DNA of 64,000 bases from positions 1,364,001 to 1,428,000 of the forward strand of contig JASGIS010000001.1 of NCBI GenBank assembly GCA_047601745.1. The letters run 5' to 3'. Source of the DNA: JAKPAM01 sp047601745. GTDB taxonomy: Bacteria > Pseudomonadota > Gammaproteobacteria > Burkholderiales > Burkholderiaceae_E. The notes under the pieces are model-generated. The model ran no database searches. It was given only the letters and a program-made list of their open reading frames with translations, and was not told the origin of the DNA. This document shows positions 16,951-24,598 of this stretch, one piece after another. Position 1 is the stretch's first letter, and every line of letters starts with the position of its first letter. The translations under genes and the position numbers were made by a program.

Positions 16951-17037
16951 GCCTAACTCCGGAGCTGAGCGGCCGGAGGCAGGCCGCCAGCTTTCGCGGC
17001 GACCGTCAACCCGGTCCGTCCCAGTGACTTGTTAAGC
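16951..17037 (-). other. attC site B (87 bp)
   Basis: Cores GCCTAAC (16951-16957) and GTTAAGC (17031-17037), both fitting the RYYYAAC/GTTRRRY pattern. The inner arms are less symmetrical than in the 97-bp sites. It closes the cassette of the coiled-coil membrane protein; the 108 bp from 17038 to the gene's stop hold nothing else recognisable. Confidence 0.75.
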
Positions 17038-17145
17038 GCAGTCACTCTCGAAGCCGCCAAGCTTGCGAAAGCTACGTTGACTCTTAACAGCGCGCTCCTC
17101 GCATTTCGCTAACGCCCGCTGCTGTCGGCCGCCACCCACGAGCCG

Positions 17146-18300
17146 CTACAGGTCTACAGTCCATGTTTTTCCGAGAGAACTCTCGAACCCGTTAGTATGG
17201 ACAATTTGCGTGAAACCAAGAGGTGCTGCTTGGCGGCCTATCTTAATCTCATTCTGGAACTTATAGAAAAGTGGCTGGGACATAAGTGCATAGGATATGC
17301 GTAACCGTCTCTTGTCCTTGCCGGTGGCACTGACCTGAGCGTCCATGCCGCTCTTGACGAATACTTCCTCCAAAGATGATGCGTAAAGCATGCGGGCTTG
17401 TTGCTCTACCTGCAGGAGAAGTCTAGCGGCTCTTCGACCAAGGGCCTTTTGGTCACTCTCCTTCGAGTCAGCGTAGGTGCCTTTAATGAGCGCAAGACGA
17501 ATAATGTCTGTGCTAGCCTGTTTTACCTGATCTGCTGATGCGTAGTACTTTTTGAGCCGTTCGGTGTTGTCTTTGAGCCGCCGCTCAATCTCGGTGACGG
17601 TTTTTGTCTGCTCCGCCAATACTTTTGCCGCCTGCTCAGCTCTTTGGGCCTCAGCTAGCCTATCTGCATAGAGCTTGACTTTTGATCGATATTCTTGATT
17701 TTCAGGGCTCAGGCTCGCCAGCCGTTGGTAAGCGACTAAATGTCGTTCGTTGTCGGAAGCTGAAATTGTCTTAATTTCCATCAATAGCCTTGCCGTCTGA
17801 TCTGCCTTTTGAGCTTCGGCAAGCCTTTGCTTTGCAAGCGCGCTTAGGTCCGACAGCTCTGCATTGTTCACGGCGAGATATTTAGACGACTTTTCTATGG
17901 CGTCCTGGTACGCCCCATTATCTAGAGCCGTCCGCACTTCCGTCAGAATTTGTGGACCATTGGAGTTGAAATATTCGACCAGCTTCTTTTGTGCAGTTTC
18001 AGCCTGAGCGATTCGCTCTTTAGCTTCTTTCGAAGCTATTTGCTCAGCCCTTCTTTGCTCATCTTGCAAGACGAAAACGCCGAATGCTATAAAGAGAGTA
18101 ATGATTCCGACAGCTCTTGGCTTTACCGCCAGTTCTTTTCCGGTTTTGGAGTGGACCCAGTTCCGAACCGGAGGCAATAGCAGGGCCGAGATTGCTACTA
18201 GCGAAAGACCTGCGAGCGGTATGCTGACGGCGAAAAGCAAGCCGATCAACAGCAGAGCGACACCGAACGTCCAGTTCATTGCCTTGTATACGTATCTCAT
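17146..18300 (-). CDS. Membrane-anchored coiled-coil protein of unknown function
   Basis: A 384-residue protein. Residues 8-45 form two membrane helices, a third lies near 65-80 ('GIITLFIAFGVFVLQ'), and from about 85 to 270 there are long Ala/Glu/Lys/Gln-rich coiled coils with repeated 'RLAEAQ' segments; the C-terminal 100 residues look globular. I chose the ATG at 18300, which places a membrane helix directly at the N-terminus; upstream frame to 18375 has only a TTG. Base composition is AT-richer than the chromosome, as expected for a cassette. No known domain is recognised; a membrane-tethered sensor or scaffold is possible. Confidence 0.75.
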   Translation of the reverse strand: MRYVYKAMNWTFGVALLLIGLLFAVSIPLAGLSLVAISALLLPPVRNWVHSKTGKELAVKPRAVGIITLFIAFGVFVLQDEQRRAEQIASKEAKERIAQAETAQKKLVEYFNSNGPQILTEVRTALDNGAYQDAIEKSSKYLAVNNAELSDLSALAKQRLAEAQKADQTARLLMEIKTISASDNERHLVAYQRLASLSPENQEYRSKVKLYADRLAEAQRAEQAAKVLAEQTKTVTEIERRLKDNTERLKKYYASADQVKQASTDIIRLALIKGTYADSKESDQKALGRRAARLLLQVEQQARMLYASSLEEVFVKSGMDAQVSATGKDKRRLRISYALMSQPLFYKFQNEIKIGRQAAPLGFTQIVHTNGFESSLGKTWTVDL

Positions 18301-18448
18301 AATGTTCGCTCGCAGGGATCCAGCGCAGGAGGAATAGACGGTCACGAGGATCTCTGCCTCATATTCTCCCCGCAACCCGCCAGAGACCGTACGGTCAGAC
18401 TCGACGGACTATCGGACGGCCTTTCACTTTCGGACGCGCATCCATGAT

Positions 18449-18545
18449 GCCTAACTCCGGAGCTCAGCGGCGCTTGACGCAGATGGCCGCGTGCGGCAGC
18501 ACGCGGACAGCTGAGTCAAGTGTCCGTTGCAGCGATAAGTTAGAT
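18449..18545 (-). other. attC site C (97 bp)
   Basis: Cores GCCTAAC (18449-18455) and GTTAGAT (18539-18545) around a GC-rich palindrome with a 'GCGTGCGGCAGCACGCGG' centre. Same length and layout as sites A, D, K and L. It closes the DUF4124-like cassette. Confidence 0.88.
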
Positions 18546-18572
18546 GCCTCTTAAAGCGGAGAAGCAGCCCAG

Positions 18573-19142
18573 CTAATCGCGGACATACAGGTCGCCCCTG
18601 TCAAATTTGACGTTCAGTTGATACAGAGCCTTGTAGCCCTCAGTAACAATGGCATCGATCTGCCCATCAGCTGAGAGGCCGCACCCGAAGGTGGCTGGAA
18701 TGTAGCCACCAAAACTATTCTTAGCACGTCCGTCGACGACGATCTCCTTCCACGGAGGGGTATCTCGCTTCTCCAAGTTGGTCACTTCGTCAATACGACT
18801 CCCAACAGGGTACGCACTTTGCGGATCTTTGAGAATCGGCCGCCATTGGTCTATACAGGCACCAACCAGTTCGTCGCTAGCCATCTCCTTAGTGGTCTTC
18901 CGAACCCTTCCTTTGCCAGAAGTGGTCCTGGTTGTACCGTCCACGGCCAAGTCGCGTGCGGTGGCCTTTGGGGGCCCAATCCGCTCTGACTTCGTGACGC
19001 CTACTGGGCAGGGGATATCCTGGAACGTCATCTTGCCTTCCGTCATGCAGCGATACATGTCCGCTTGCGCTGGAAGTGGAAGAGCCACCCAGATTGTCAA
19101 GATGAAAAGGAACAGTAGAGTGGATCTTAGAGAGGTACTCAT
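18573..19142 (-). CDS. Exported DUF4124-like protein
   Basis: A 189-residue exported protein. The ATG at 19142 gives a clean Sec signal peptide ('LLFLFILTIWVALPLPAQA') with cleavage just before the mature start at 'DMYRCMTEGKMTFQDIPCP', which is the DUF4124 pattern (YRC...G...F.D.PC). The C-terminal 100 residues contain a further cysteine and beta-rich sequence. The frame extends upstream to 19292 but that part is not signal-like. Envelope role unknown. It fills one cassette alone. Confidence 0.78.
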   Translation of the reverse strand: MSTSLRSTLLFLFILTIWVALPLPAQADMYRCMTEGKMTFQDIPCPVGVTKSERIGPPKATARDLAVDGTTRTTSGKGRVRKTTKEMASDELVGACIDQWRPILKDPQSAYPVGSRIDEVTNLEKRDTPPWKEIVVDGRAKNSFGGYIPATFGCGLSADGQIDAIVTEGYKALYQLNVKFDRGDLYVRD

Positions 19143-19297
19143 GTGTGCAATGGAAGGCGACCGGATGTGTCGATCGCAGACCATTGCCGAAATTCGCGAC
19201 AGTACGGGTCGAATTTCGATGATTGGCTGATCAGGCCCGCCGAGTGGTTCCATACAGCCTGTGGCGCTGCCGAGTGCTTCCCAAATCGACAATAGGC

Positions 19298-19394
19298 ATC
19301 TAACGATTTAGTCGAGCGGCACTTGAGGCGGCTGTGCGACCGCGGCAGTGGGCGCGCGGATGGGTCAAGTGTCCGATGCAACGACCAGTTAGGC
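19298..19394 (-). other. attC site D (97 bp)
   Basis: Cores ATCTAAC (19298-19304) and GTTAGGC (19388-19394). The centre and arms are nearly identical to site K. Between this site and the stop of the SnoaL-like gene (19395-19475) is 81 bp without a gene, ending in CAACTAGGCATCA, which may be a worn attC core. Confidence 0.87.
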
Positions 19395-19475
19395 ATCAAG
19401 CTCTCCACCGGCGGAACTACTCCCTCGCGGAATCAGCCCAAGCTGCTGGGCAAACGAAAGATCGTCAACTAGGCA

Positions 19476-19844
19476 TCATTGCTCTGTTACGAGATAGTTC
19501 TGAACCAAGTAGATCGAAATCTCATCAACCACAACCGCTCGCCCGGTCGGAGGCATAGTCCCAAGGAAGCCGGGGTGAGTATCTGTAGAGACGTAGCGCG
19601 TTACCACTCGTTTCCCATCCGCAACAACATCAACTACGCGCTCGTGCCAGTCCGGAAATGCTGTTCGGATACGGCCTACCAGCTGCCTCGCGCCATCATG
19701 CCCGATGAACTCGGAATGCTCCCATCCACGCGGCATATGAGCTATAAACTTCGGCGAGTAGACCACTGGAATGCGTTCAATCGCGCCGCCATTCCAGAGA
19801 TCATGCAATTTCATAACTATGTCGATGGGCTTCGTATCAGACAT
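19476..19844 (-). CDS. SnoaL/ester-cyclase-like protein, probably truncated
   Basis: A 122-residue NTF2-fold protein of the SnoaL-like ester cyclase type: 'HDLWNGGAIERIPVVYSPKFIAH', 'AFPDWHERVVDVVADGKRVVTRY', 'GTMPPTGRAVVVDEISIY'. The family usually continues about 10-15 residues after the last strand with a 'EQW' segment; here it stops right after 'LVTEQ', so the C-terminus is clipped. Enzymatic substrate is unknown. Carried alone in a cassette. Confidence 0.8.
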   Translation of the reverse strand: MSDTKPIDIVMKLHDLWNGGAIERIPVVYSPKFIAHMPRGWEHSEFIGHDGARQLVGRIRTAFPDWHERVVDVVADGKRVVTRYVSTDTHPGFLGTMPPTGRAVVVDEISIYLVQNYLVTEQ

Positions 19845-19850
19845 TTGATT

Positions 19851-19910
19851 CCTAACACCTGAATTAAGCAGCGCCGCGAGACAGCGTCTGCTTGAATGAA
19901 TTATTAGGCG
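19851..19910 (-). other. attC site E (60 bp)
   Basis: Cores TCCTAAC (19851-19857) and ATTAGGC (19904-19910); each has one base off consensus at its outer or first position. The arms 'TTAAGCAG' and 'CTGCTTGAA' pair well around a short loop. A short attC of the 57-60 bp class. Confidence 0.75.
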
Positions 19911-19920
19911 TCAACATGGA

Positions 19921-20283
19921 CTAGAGTTCCTGCCCGAACATGATCCGATGCCCGTCAATTGTGCAGATACCAAACTCCCTCATGCCCCAAGGCTTGTCCG
20001 CGAGCGTTTGAGTAAACTGCGCGCCCGAGACTCGGTACTCCGCAAATAAAGCGGAAGCGTCTGAAACTGTCACATAGCCGTACCATGAGTGATCGCCAAG
20101 CTCTGAGGGCGGAATAGCGTCAGTGCATTCGCCAAGCATCAAACGAAAGCTGCCACGAGACAAAAATGTCCAGCCTGGAGCAGTAAAGTCGATGCTCAGG
20201 CCGAGAACAGACGTGTAGTAATCCGTGGACTTCGCCAAGTCAAGTACGGCGAGTGTGTATCGAACCTTGGTGAAGTCTGACAT
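19921..20283 (-). CDS. VOC-family (glyoxalase/bleomycin-resistance-like) protein
   Basis: A 120-residue protein with two beta-alpha-beta-beta-beta repeats of the vicinal-oxygen-chelate fold: 'VRYTLAVLDLAKSTDYYTSVLGL', 'GWTFLSRGSFRLMLGE', 'WYGYVTVSDA' and 'KPWGMREFGICTIDGHRIMF'. The late 'EFGICTIDGHRI' matches the catalytic or ligand strand. Such proteins detoxify electrophiles, bind antibiotics or act as dioxygenases. VOC proteins are common integron cassette cargo. It fills one cassette alone. Confidence 0.88.
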   Translation of the reverse strand: MSDFTKVRYTLAVLDLAKSTDYYTSVLGLSIDFTAPGWTFLSRGSFRLMLGECTDAIPPSELGDHSWYGYVTVSDASALFAEYRVSGAQFTQTLADKPWGMREFGICTIDGHRIMFGQEL

Positions 20284-20462
20284 ACCTGCCTCCGGATTGC
20301 GAGCAACGACTTTTGATGCCTAACGTTTGACATAAGCAGCGGCCGCAAGTGGGCAAAGCCCGCTTGCGGATGTCCGCTCGATGGAATACGAAGGGACTTC
20401 CCACCTTCTGACCAAGGCGCCGAGGCGCCAAGATTGATGGTGCGAATCGTCAATCTGCAGCC

Positions 20463-21564
20463 ATGCGAAAGGGGAAGCCCCTGAACGAGATTACCCGAGT
20501 TGGAGTCGATCTGGCCAAGCGCGTCATCCAGATCCATGCGGTCAATGCGGCCGGCCGCCTGGTCGTCGCAAAGGCGCTGCCCGCTGACAAGTTCGCCGCC
20601 TGGTGCGTGCAACTGCCCGCCGGCTGCGTGGTCGCGATGGAGGCTTGCGGTGGCGCGCATCACTGGGCGCGCAAGCTGCGCGGCTATGGCCTGGATGCGC
20701 GCCTGGTCGCCGGCCACTTCGTCACGCCCTACCGCATGGCCGGCAAGGGTGGCAAGAACGATGCCAATGATGCTGCCGCCATCTGCGAGGCCGCCGGCCG
20801 GCCGCACATGCGCTTCGTCCCGATGAAGACGCCTGCCCAGCAGGCGCTGCTGGCCATCCACCGGCTGCGCGAAGGCTACAAGGAAGACCGCACCGCCTGC
20901 ATCAACCGCATCCGCGGCCTGCTCACCGAGTTCGGCATCGTCTTCGCGCAAAGCCCCGGGGCGCTGCGCCAGGGTCTGGCCGACGTGCTGGAAGACGCGA
21001 GCAACGAGTTGCCGGGGCATCGCACGCCTGGCGCTGCAGGAAGCCCGGCTGCACTGGATCGAGCTGGAGTGCCACATGGCCAGTTGCGACGAGCGCATCA
21101 CGGCCCACGTGCGCAGCGACGAGCAAGCCAGGATGGCCGCCCAGCTCAGCGGCATCGGCCCCGTGACCGCCTCGGCGCTGGTCGCCACGGTGGGTGACTT
21201 CAAGCAGTTCAAGAGCGGAGCGCAGTTCGGCTCGTGGCTGGGCCTGGTGCCCCGGCAGAACTCCAGTGGCGGCAAGACGGTGCTCGGGCGCATCACCAAG
21301 CGCGGCGACGACTATCTGCGCACGCTGCTGATCCAGGGCGCGAAGTCGGCCGTCATGACGGCGCACAAACGCACGGACAAGATCTCGCAATGGCTGGTGC
21401 AACTGCTGGCCCGCGTGGGCTGGCAGAAGGCGGTGGTGGCGCTGGCCAACAAGAACGCACGCATCGCCTGGGCGCTGCTGGCCAAGGGGCGGGCGTTCGA
21501 CCCGAACTACGTCTCGGTCAAGCTTGGCGACGTGCCGGCAGTACGCGGCACCGCCTCGGTCTGA
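20463..21564 (+). pseudogene. IS1111-type transposase, frameshifted
   Basis: The first frame (from 20463) covers the DEDD part: 'VGVDLAKRVIQIHAVN', 'VAMEACGGAHHWARKL' and 'GKNDANDAAAICEA'. It breaks in the GGGG run at 21014-21017, and the C-terminal part ('SGIGPVTASALVATVGD', 'GSWLGLVPRQNSSGGK') continues in another frame to 21564. One extra G explains the shift. The product is otherwise close to the intact transposase at 27111-28139. Confidence 0.88.
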
Positions 21565-21870
21565 AACGCCCACGCCAACATACAAGTTCTTCCCGTAGAC
21601 ATGCGCTCGAAGATGCATCACACAGGTCAGACCGGCAGCAGGCAAGCTCGACTAACCCTGTGCCGAGCCAATGGTGGCGACGGCGGCGAGTGAATGGAGC
21701 CCTGCTGAGCGGTTGGTATCTGGGCCCGCACCGACCACGAGTGCAACAAGGCCTCCTGTAGATGTGCAGTCTGTTCTCTGTGGCGCTGCATCGAGTCCGA
21801 GCCCATGTCTTGATGGAAAACAGAAAAGGTGAATATCGAAAACAGCCAGCACCGAAATCGTTGACTTACC
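21565..21870 (+). ncRNA. Possible guide RNA (seekRNA/bridge RNA) region of the first IS1111-type element
   Basis: Noncoding 306 bp between the transposase stop and the right inverted repeat, where IS1111-type elements encode their guide RNA. GCTCGA at 21646-21651 equals the left target flank and CTAACCC at 21652-21658 is complementary to GGGTTAG in the right flank. The matches are short and directly adjacent, so this is suggestive only. Confidence 0.3.
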
Positions 21871-21890
21871 GGGAAGTCCCTGTAGAGGGG

Positions 21891-22352
21891 TTAGGCGTCA
21901 CCATCGAGACCCAGCAGATCCCAGCGGTCTTTGTACTTGTTCTCAGGGTCTCTGAACTGTCGTAGCGGATTGTCGTTGTGTTGCTGGCCTTTGTGGCCCG
22001 GTGTTGCCAACCAGTGCTTGTGATTCTCGGCTGAATACGCGGTAACGTCTTGCCGAGAGACGATGTAGTACTCTGGCGCGTCGAGATGGTTTAACCTGAA
22101 AAACACGAAAAATAGGTTTGTGGCTTCTCCAGACTCGACTTTCTGATTCAACATCCAAGCCTTGGCTCGTCCTTGGGCACATTTGACCTGACTTCCGACA
22201 CTTCTAGTGCCATTCAAATTTGATGCCAAGATGTCAATGCCGCGCGTGTTTCGCAAAGTCAGGGAAGCGATGTCGCCTCTGCGGCTGAGTTCCGCCGCGA
22301 CGAAATACTCGCCAGAAATACCAGACAGAGGGCCTGAAATGCGCGATGTCAT
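21891..22352 (-). CDS. PD-(D/E)XK nuclease-like protein
   Basis: A 153-residue protein with a restriction-endonuclease-like core: E15 in 'GISGEYFVAAEL', D40 in 'NTRGIDILAS' and the Q55-V56-K57 'SQVK' strand. This is the layout of small PD-(D/E)XK proteins related to DUF4365/YraN-like nucleases. Its stop lies inside the attC core. Such cassettes often encode defence or repair nucleases, but target and partners are unknown. Confidence 0.72.
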   Translation of the reverse strand: MTSRISGPLSGISGEYFVAAELSRRGDIASLTLRNTRGIDILASNLNGTRSVGSQVKCAQGRAKAWMLNQKVESGEATNLFFVFFRLNHLDAPEYYIVSRQDVTAYSAENHKHWLATPGHKGQQHNDNPLRQFRDPENKYKDRWDLLGLDGDA

Positions 22353-22379
22353 GGCAGGGGGTTGTGAGTGTTTTGTGAC

Positions 22380-22586
22380 GCCTAGAGCGTGTTATGAGCT
22401 ATCGCGTAATCCATTGGCCTCACTGGGAAGCTTTGTTTAGCCCGTTGACGACGTGTTGCTTGCGGGTGCTTGTCATGCAAGGACTTTTCTCGGAGTTCAT
22501 AACACGCTCTAACGCCGCGCATAACCGACCCACAGCAGGGCGCGGAGCGCCGCTGCTGTGGGTCCTCGTTCATGCGCATGTTAAAT
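22380..22586 (-). other. attC site G, core interrupted by a MITE-like element
   Basis: The right core GTTAAAT is at 22580-22586. The left core was GCCTAAC but is split: GCCTA at 22380-22384 and AC resuming at 22512. Without the 125-bp insertion and one TA copy the site is 80 bp, with strong arms 'GACCCACAGCAG' and 'CTGCTGTGGGTC'. The right core holds the TAA stop of the four-helix membrane protein gene. Confidence 0.75.
22385..22509. mobile_element. MITE-like element with 13-bp terminal inverted repeats
   Basis: GAGCGTGTTATGA at 22385-22397 and TCATAACACGCTC at 22497-22509 form a perfect 13-bp terminal inverted repeat around about 100 bp of noncoding DNA. TA is present on both outer sides (22383-22384 and 22510-22511), the duplication expected for IS630/Tc1-like or some IS5-type mobilisation. 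It is too short to encode a transposase. Confidence 0.75.
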
Positions 22587-23228
22587 GTCGGGCTGACCCC
22601 CATCTGGCTCAGTTTTTTCGGAGCGTTTTTCGACCCAAGATCGCCAAGCGCGATATAGAAAAACCAAACTAAATGCCACTAGCACGATGTGCATCCAAGC
22701 TTGGAGAAACACGGGCTCGAGATAGTACCAGGCTGTCTTGTTGATCTCGTCGGCGGTGTTCATGCAGTGGCTAATAGGCTGCGCTGCTGGCCGAATCGAA
22801 CACAACAGCTCCCAGTGGGGTCTTTGATCGCAGGTGCCGACGGGCGCGAGCACGAGGAAGAACTGTGCGAGGAGGAACAGCGCGCTTATTCCGAACAAGA
22901 TGGTGAGGCCGCGCACGATATTAGTCTCGCTCCTGTACCACTCTTGATGATGGCTCGATCGCCGCGCTGAGTTCAGCAGGAGCCAGGTCATAGCGGCAAA
23001 GTAGTACGGCGAAACGAGAATTATGGTGATGGCGTCGAAGCTGATAGGCAGCTCGGTGCCCAGGATCTTGGACAGTCGAAATTGAGGAGCACGAGTAATA
23101 ACGCAGCCAATCAGAGCCGGAACTAGTGCAATCAACAAACCTCGCGAGAAGCCATCTTGCCAATATGGGTAGAGCAACCCCTGTTTGTCCTGCGTACTTG
23201 GCCTTTCTGCCTTTTGTCTCTCTGCCAT
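22581..23228 (-). CDS. Four-helix membrane protein of unknown function
   Basis: A 215-residue protein with four predicted membrane helices (near residues 30-45, 65-88, 105-130 and 175-195) and a charged N- and C-terminus. The loop between helices 3 and 4 has three cysteines ('TCDQ', 'LCSI', 'HCMN'), perhaps disulfides outside the membrane. Its stop is within the attC core. It lies 34 bp after an exported-protein gene with no attC between, so the two share one cassette and probably a function. Family not recognised. Confidence 0.7.
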   Translation of the reverse strand: MAERQKAERPSTQDKQGLLYPYWQDGFSRGLLIALVPALIGCVITRAPQFRLSKILGTELPISFDAITIILVSPYYFAAMTWLLLNSARRSSHHQEWYRSETNIVRGLTILFGISALFLLAQFFLVLAPVGTCDQRPHWELLCSIRPAAQPISHCMNTADEINKTAWYYLEPVFLQAWMHIVLVAFSLVFLYRAWRSWVEKRSEKTEPDGGQPDI

Positions 23229-23262
23229 ATTTGCCTCTCAATCGTGGTTCGGAAGAGTGGGG

Positions 23263-23790
23263 CTACTCCTTCGGGGTGGTACAGTAGGGATGAATCTCCT
23301 TCTCCGCAGCCTCCTTGAGCTTACGGTTTGCATCGATCCAGTTCAAACCGACGTTGGTGAGAAAGCCGTTACCCCAAGCGCGCGCGCCGGAAACGGTGCA
23401 TTTATCGAGGTCCGCAAACGCTTCCGCCGAAAGCGTGTCTTGGGCGCTCGTCTTGATTACCGCACTGTCCGACGTGGCACATTCGATGTGTACCGAGAGT
23501 TTGGCGCTGACAACCGCGCCGTCCTCGCAGAGCTGAAAATCCTCGAGTCGGAGCACGCGCGTCTTGTCGATAGCGATCTGACCCTGCTTGAAATTTGAAC
23601 AGGCCGTTTGTCTATTTTGGTCAATCGCGCGCAGCAGGGCGGTTTTCGCTATGCGTGAAAGGGCCGTATTGCAGTTCGGCTGGGCTTCGGCAGTGGACGG
23701 CAAAGCGCTCACGAGCAAGAGTAAAAAGGCGAGCCTTGGTCCAAGATGGAAGATGGGGTCAGCCATTCTGACTTGTTTGTCTGAACTCAT
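23263..23790 (-). CDS. Exported protein of unknown function
   Basis: A 175-residue exported protein. A Sec signal peptide covers about residues 12-36 ('RLAFLLLLVSALPSTAEA') with cleavage after 'AEA'. The mature part has five cysteines and mixed helix/strand content. The ATG at 23790 has GAGG at good distance; ATG 23766 is possible. It is first in a two-gene cassette with a four-helix membrane protein, so the pair may form an envelope module. No family recognised. Confidence 0.7.
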   Translation of the reverse strand: MSSDKQVRMADPIFHLGPRLAFLLLLVSALPSTAEAQPNCNTALSRIAKTALLRAIDQNRQTACSNFKQGQIAIDKTRVLRLEDFQLCEDGAVVSAKLSVHIECATSDSAVIKTSAQDTLSAEAFADLDKCTVSGARAWGNGFLTNVGLNWIDANRKLKEAAEKEIHPYCTTPKE

Positions 23791-23882
23791 TCGATACCTC
23801 GTTGGATAGGCTGGGTGAGCGAAACAACCAGGGCCTGCTTCTTATTTCCGTCTTGACCTGTGCAGCTTCTCAGTAACTTGAC

Positions 23883-23942
23883 GTTTAACGTTAGAGCTGA
23901 GCTGCGCCGCGCAGCGGCGTCAGATCGAGCGAAATGTTAGCT
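23883..23942 (-). other. attC site I (60 bp)
   Basis: Cores GTTTAAC (23883-23889) and GTTAGCT (23936-23942, one base off consensus) around 'GAGCTGAGCTGCGCCG' and 'CGGCGTCAGATCGAGC' arms. The right core contains the TAA stop of the cassette gene at 23937. Confidence 0.75.
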
Positions 23943-24509
23943 TTCATGCTGCAATACCTTTTCACAGGACTCGCGCATACGCCTCAAAGCCCCCGCTTCC
24001 ACTGAACAAGAAAACACAAATCCCACGGTAGTGAATGCTTGCGCCTTCAAGAGCCATAGAGACAACGAATGTCTGGGCATAAGCATGTCTTTCGCGAAGT
24101 ACTCGAACCACCCACCTTCCCGGGACTCCATCGGGACGTACCAACTCGCCTGCTGTCCGTGTGCCAGAGCTACAGGTAGCGGGCTGCTGATACCTTTTTC
24201 GAAGAGTTGCATCGCATGACGGCGCACAGGCCAGCCAATTTTCCATCCGATACTAGTGATCGTGATCGGACGATCTCCAGTATTTACGATCTGGAACACA
24301 AGATACTCTGGAAAGGGTCCTTTTTGCCCCTGTTCGATTATGATCCGATGTCCAACAGACAGCCGCGCGGACGGTTTGGATGAGCGATTGGCAATATATA
24401 AAGCCATAAGAGCCGCAGCGATTGAACCAATGGCGGACAGCCAATTGGCGAACCCGTTGATGAGATCCCAGATGGGCTTGTCGATCCCGAGAAATGACGG
24501 CTCTGTCAT
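23937..24509 (-). CDS. Single-pass membrane-anchored protein of unknown function
   Basis: A 190-residue protein with one membrane helix near the N-terminus ('WLSAIGSIAAALMALYIA', residues 23-40) followed by a beta-rich domain ('YLVFQIVNTGDRPITITSIGW') resembling an immunoglobulin-like or DUF-type fold. A helical C-terminus follows. This N-terminal anchor plus beta domain is frequent in phage-defence accessory proteins, but no specific family is recognised. It fills one cassette alone. Confidence 0.72.
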   Translation of the reverse strand: MTEPSFLGIDKPIWDLINGFANWLSAIGSIAAALMALYIANRSSKPSARLSVGHRIIIEQGQKGPFPEYLVFQIVNTGDRPITITSIGWKIGWPVRRHAMQLFEKGISSPLPVALAHGQQASWYVPMESREGGWFEYFAKDMLMPRHSLSLWLLKAQAFTTVGFVFSCSVEAGALRRMRESCEKVLQHES

Positions 24510-24523
24510 GAAAGCTAACGCAA

Positions 24524-24590
24524 AGCTAACCGGCGGCGGAGAGCGGGCGAAGCCCGCTTGTAGCCGTCCGTGTTGAGCGCCGTGTTGGGC
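24524..24590 (-). other. attC site J (67 bp)
   Basis: Cores AGCTAAC (24524-24530) and GTTGGGC (24584-24590). The centre is the perfect hairpin 'GCGGGC-GAA-GCCCGC'. A second AACG-type heptamer AAGCTAAC lies 11 bp left (24512-24519). It ends the metallopeptidase cassette. Confidence 0.82.
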
Positions 24591-24598
24591 GGCATTTG

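Larger units (their letters stand above)
20385..21884 (+). mobile_element. IS1111-type insertion sequence (defective), inserted in attC
   Basis: An 11-bp inverted repeat AGGGACTTCCC lies at 20392-20402 and, complemented, at 21871-21881. IS1111-type elements have subterminal repeats about 7 bp from the left and 3 bp from the right end, which sets the ends at 20385 and 21884. The element is 1.5 kb and carries a frameshifted transposase and a long noncoding right end. No target duplication is expected for this group. Confidence 0.75.
20318..21896 (-). other. attC site F, interrupted by an IS1111-type element
   Basis: The left core GCCTAAC is at 20318-20324 and the right core GTTAGGC at 21890-21896. 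Removing the insertion (20385-21884) gives a 79-bp site with good arms ('GACATAAGCAG', 'GTCCGCTCGATGG'). The right core contains the TAA stop of the PD-(D/E)XK cassette gene. Confidence 0.75.

Noticed and set aside
20196..21299. Long minus-strand frame across the first IS1111 element
   Set aside because: Antisense to recognisable transposase sequence and crosses the IS border; the same applies to 26964-28184 across the second element.
22378..22603. Two small frames (22382-22603 and 22394-22672) in the MITE/attC G region
   Set aside because: They cross the MITE terminal repeats and the attC core and lack ribosome-binding sites.
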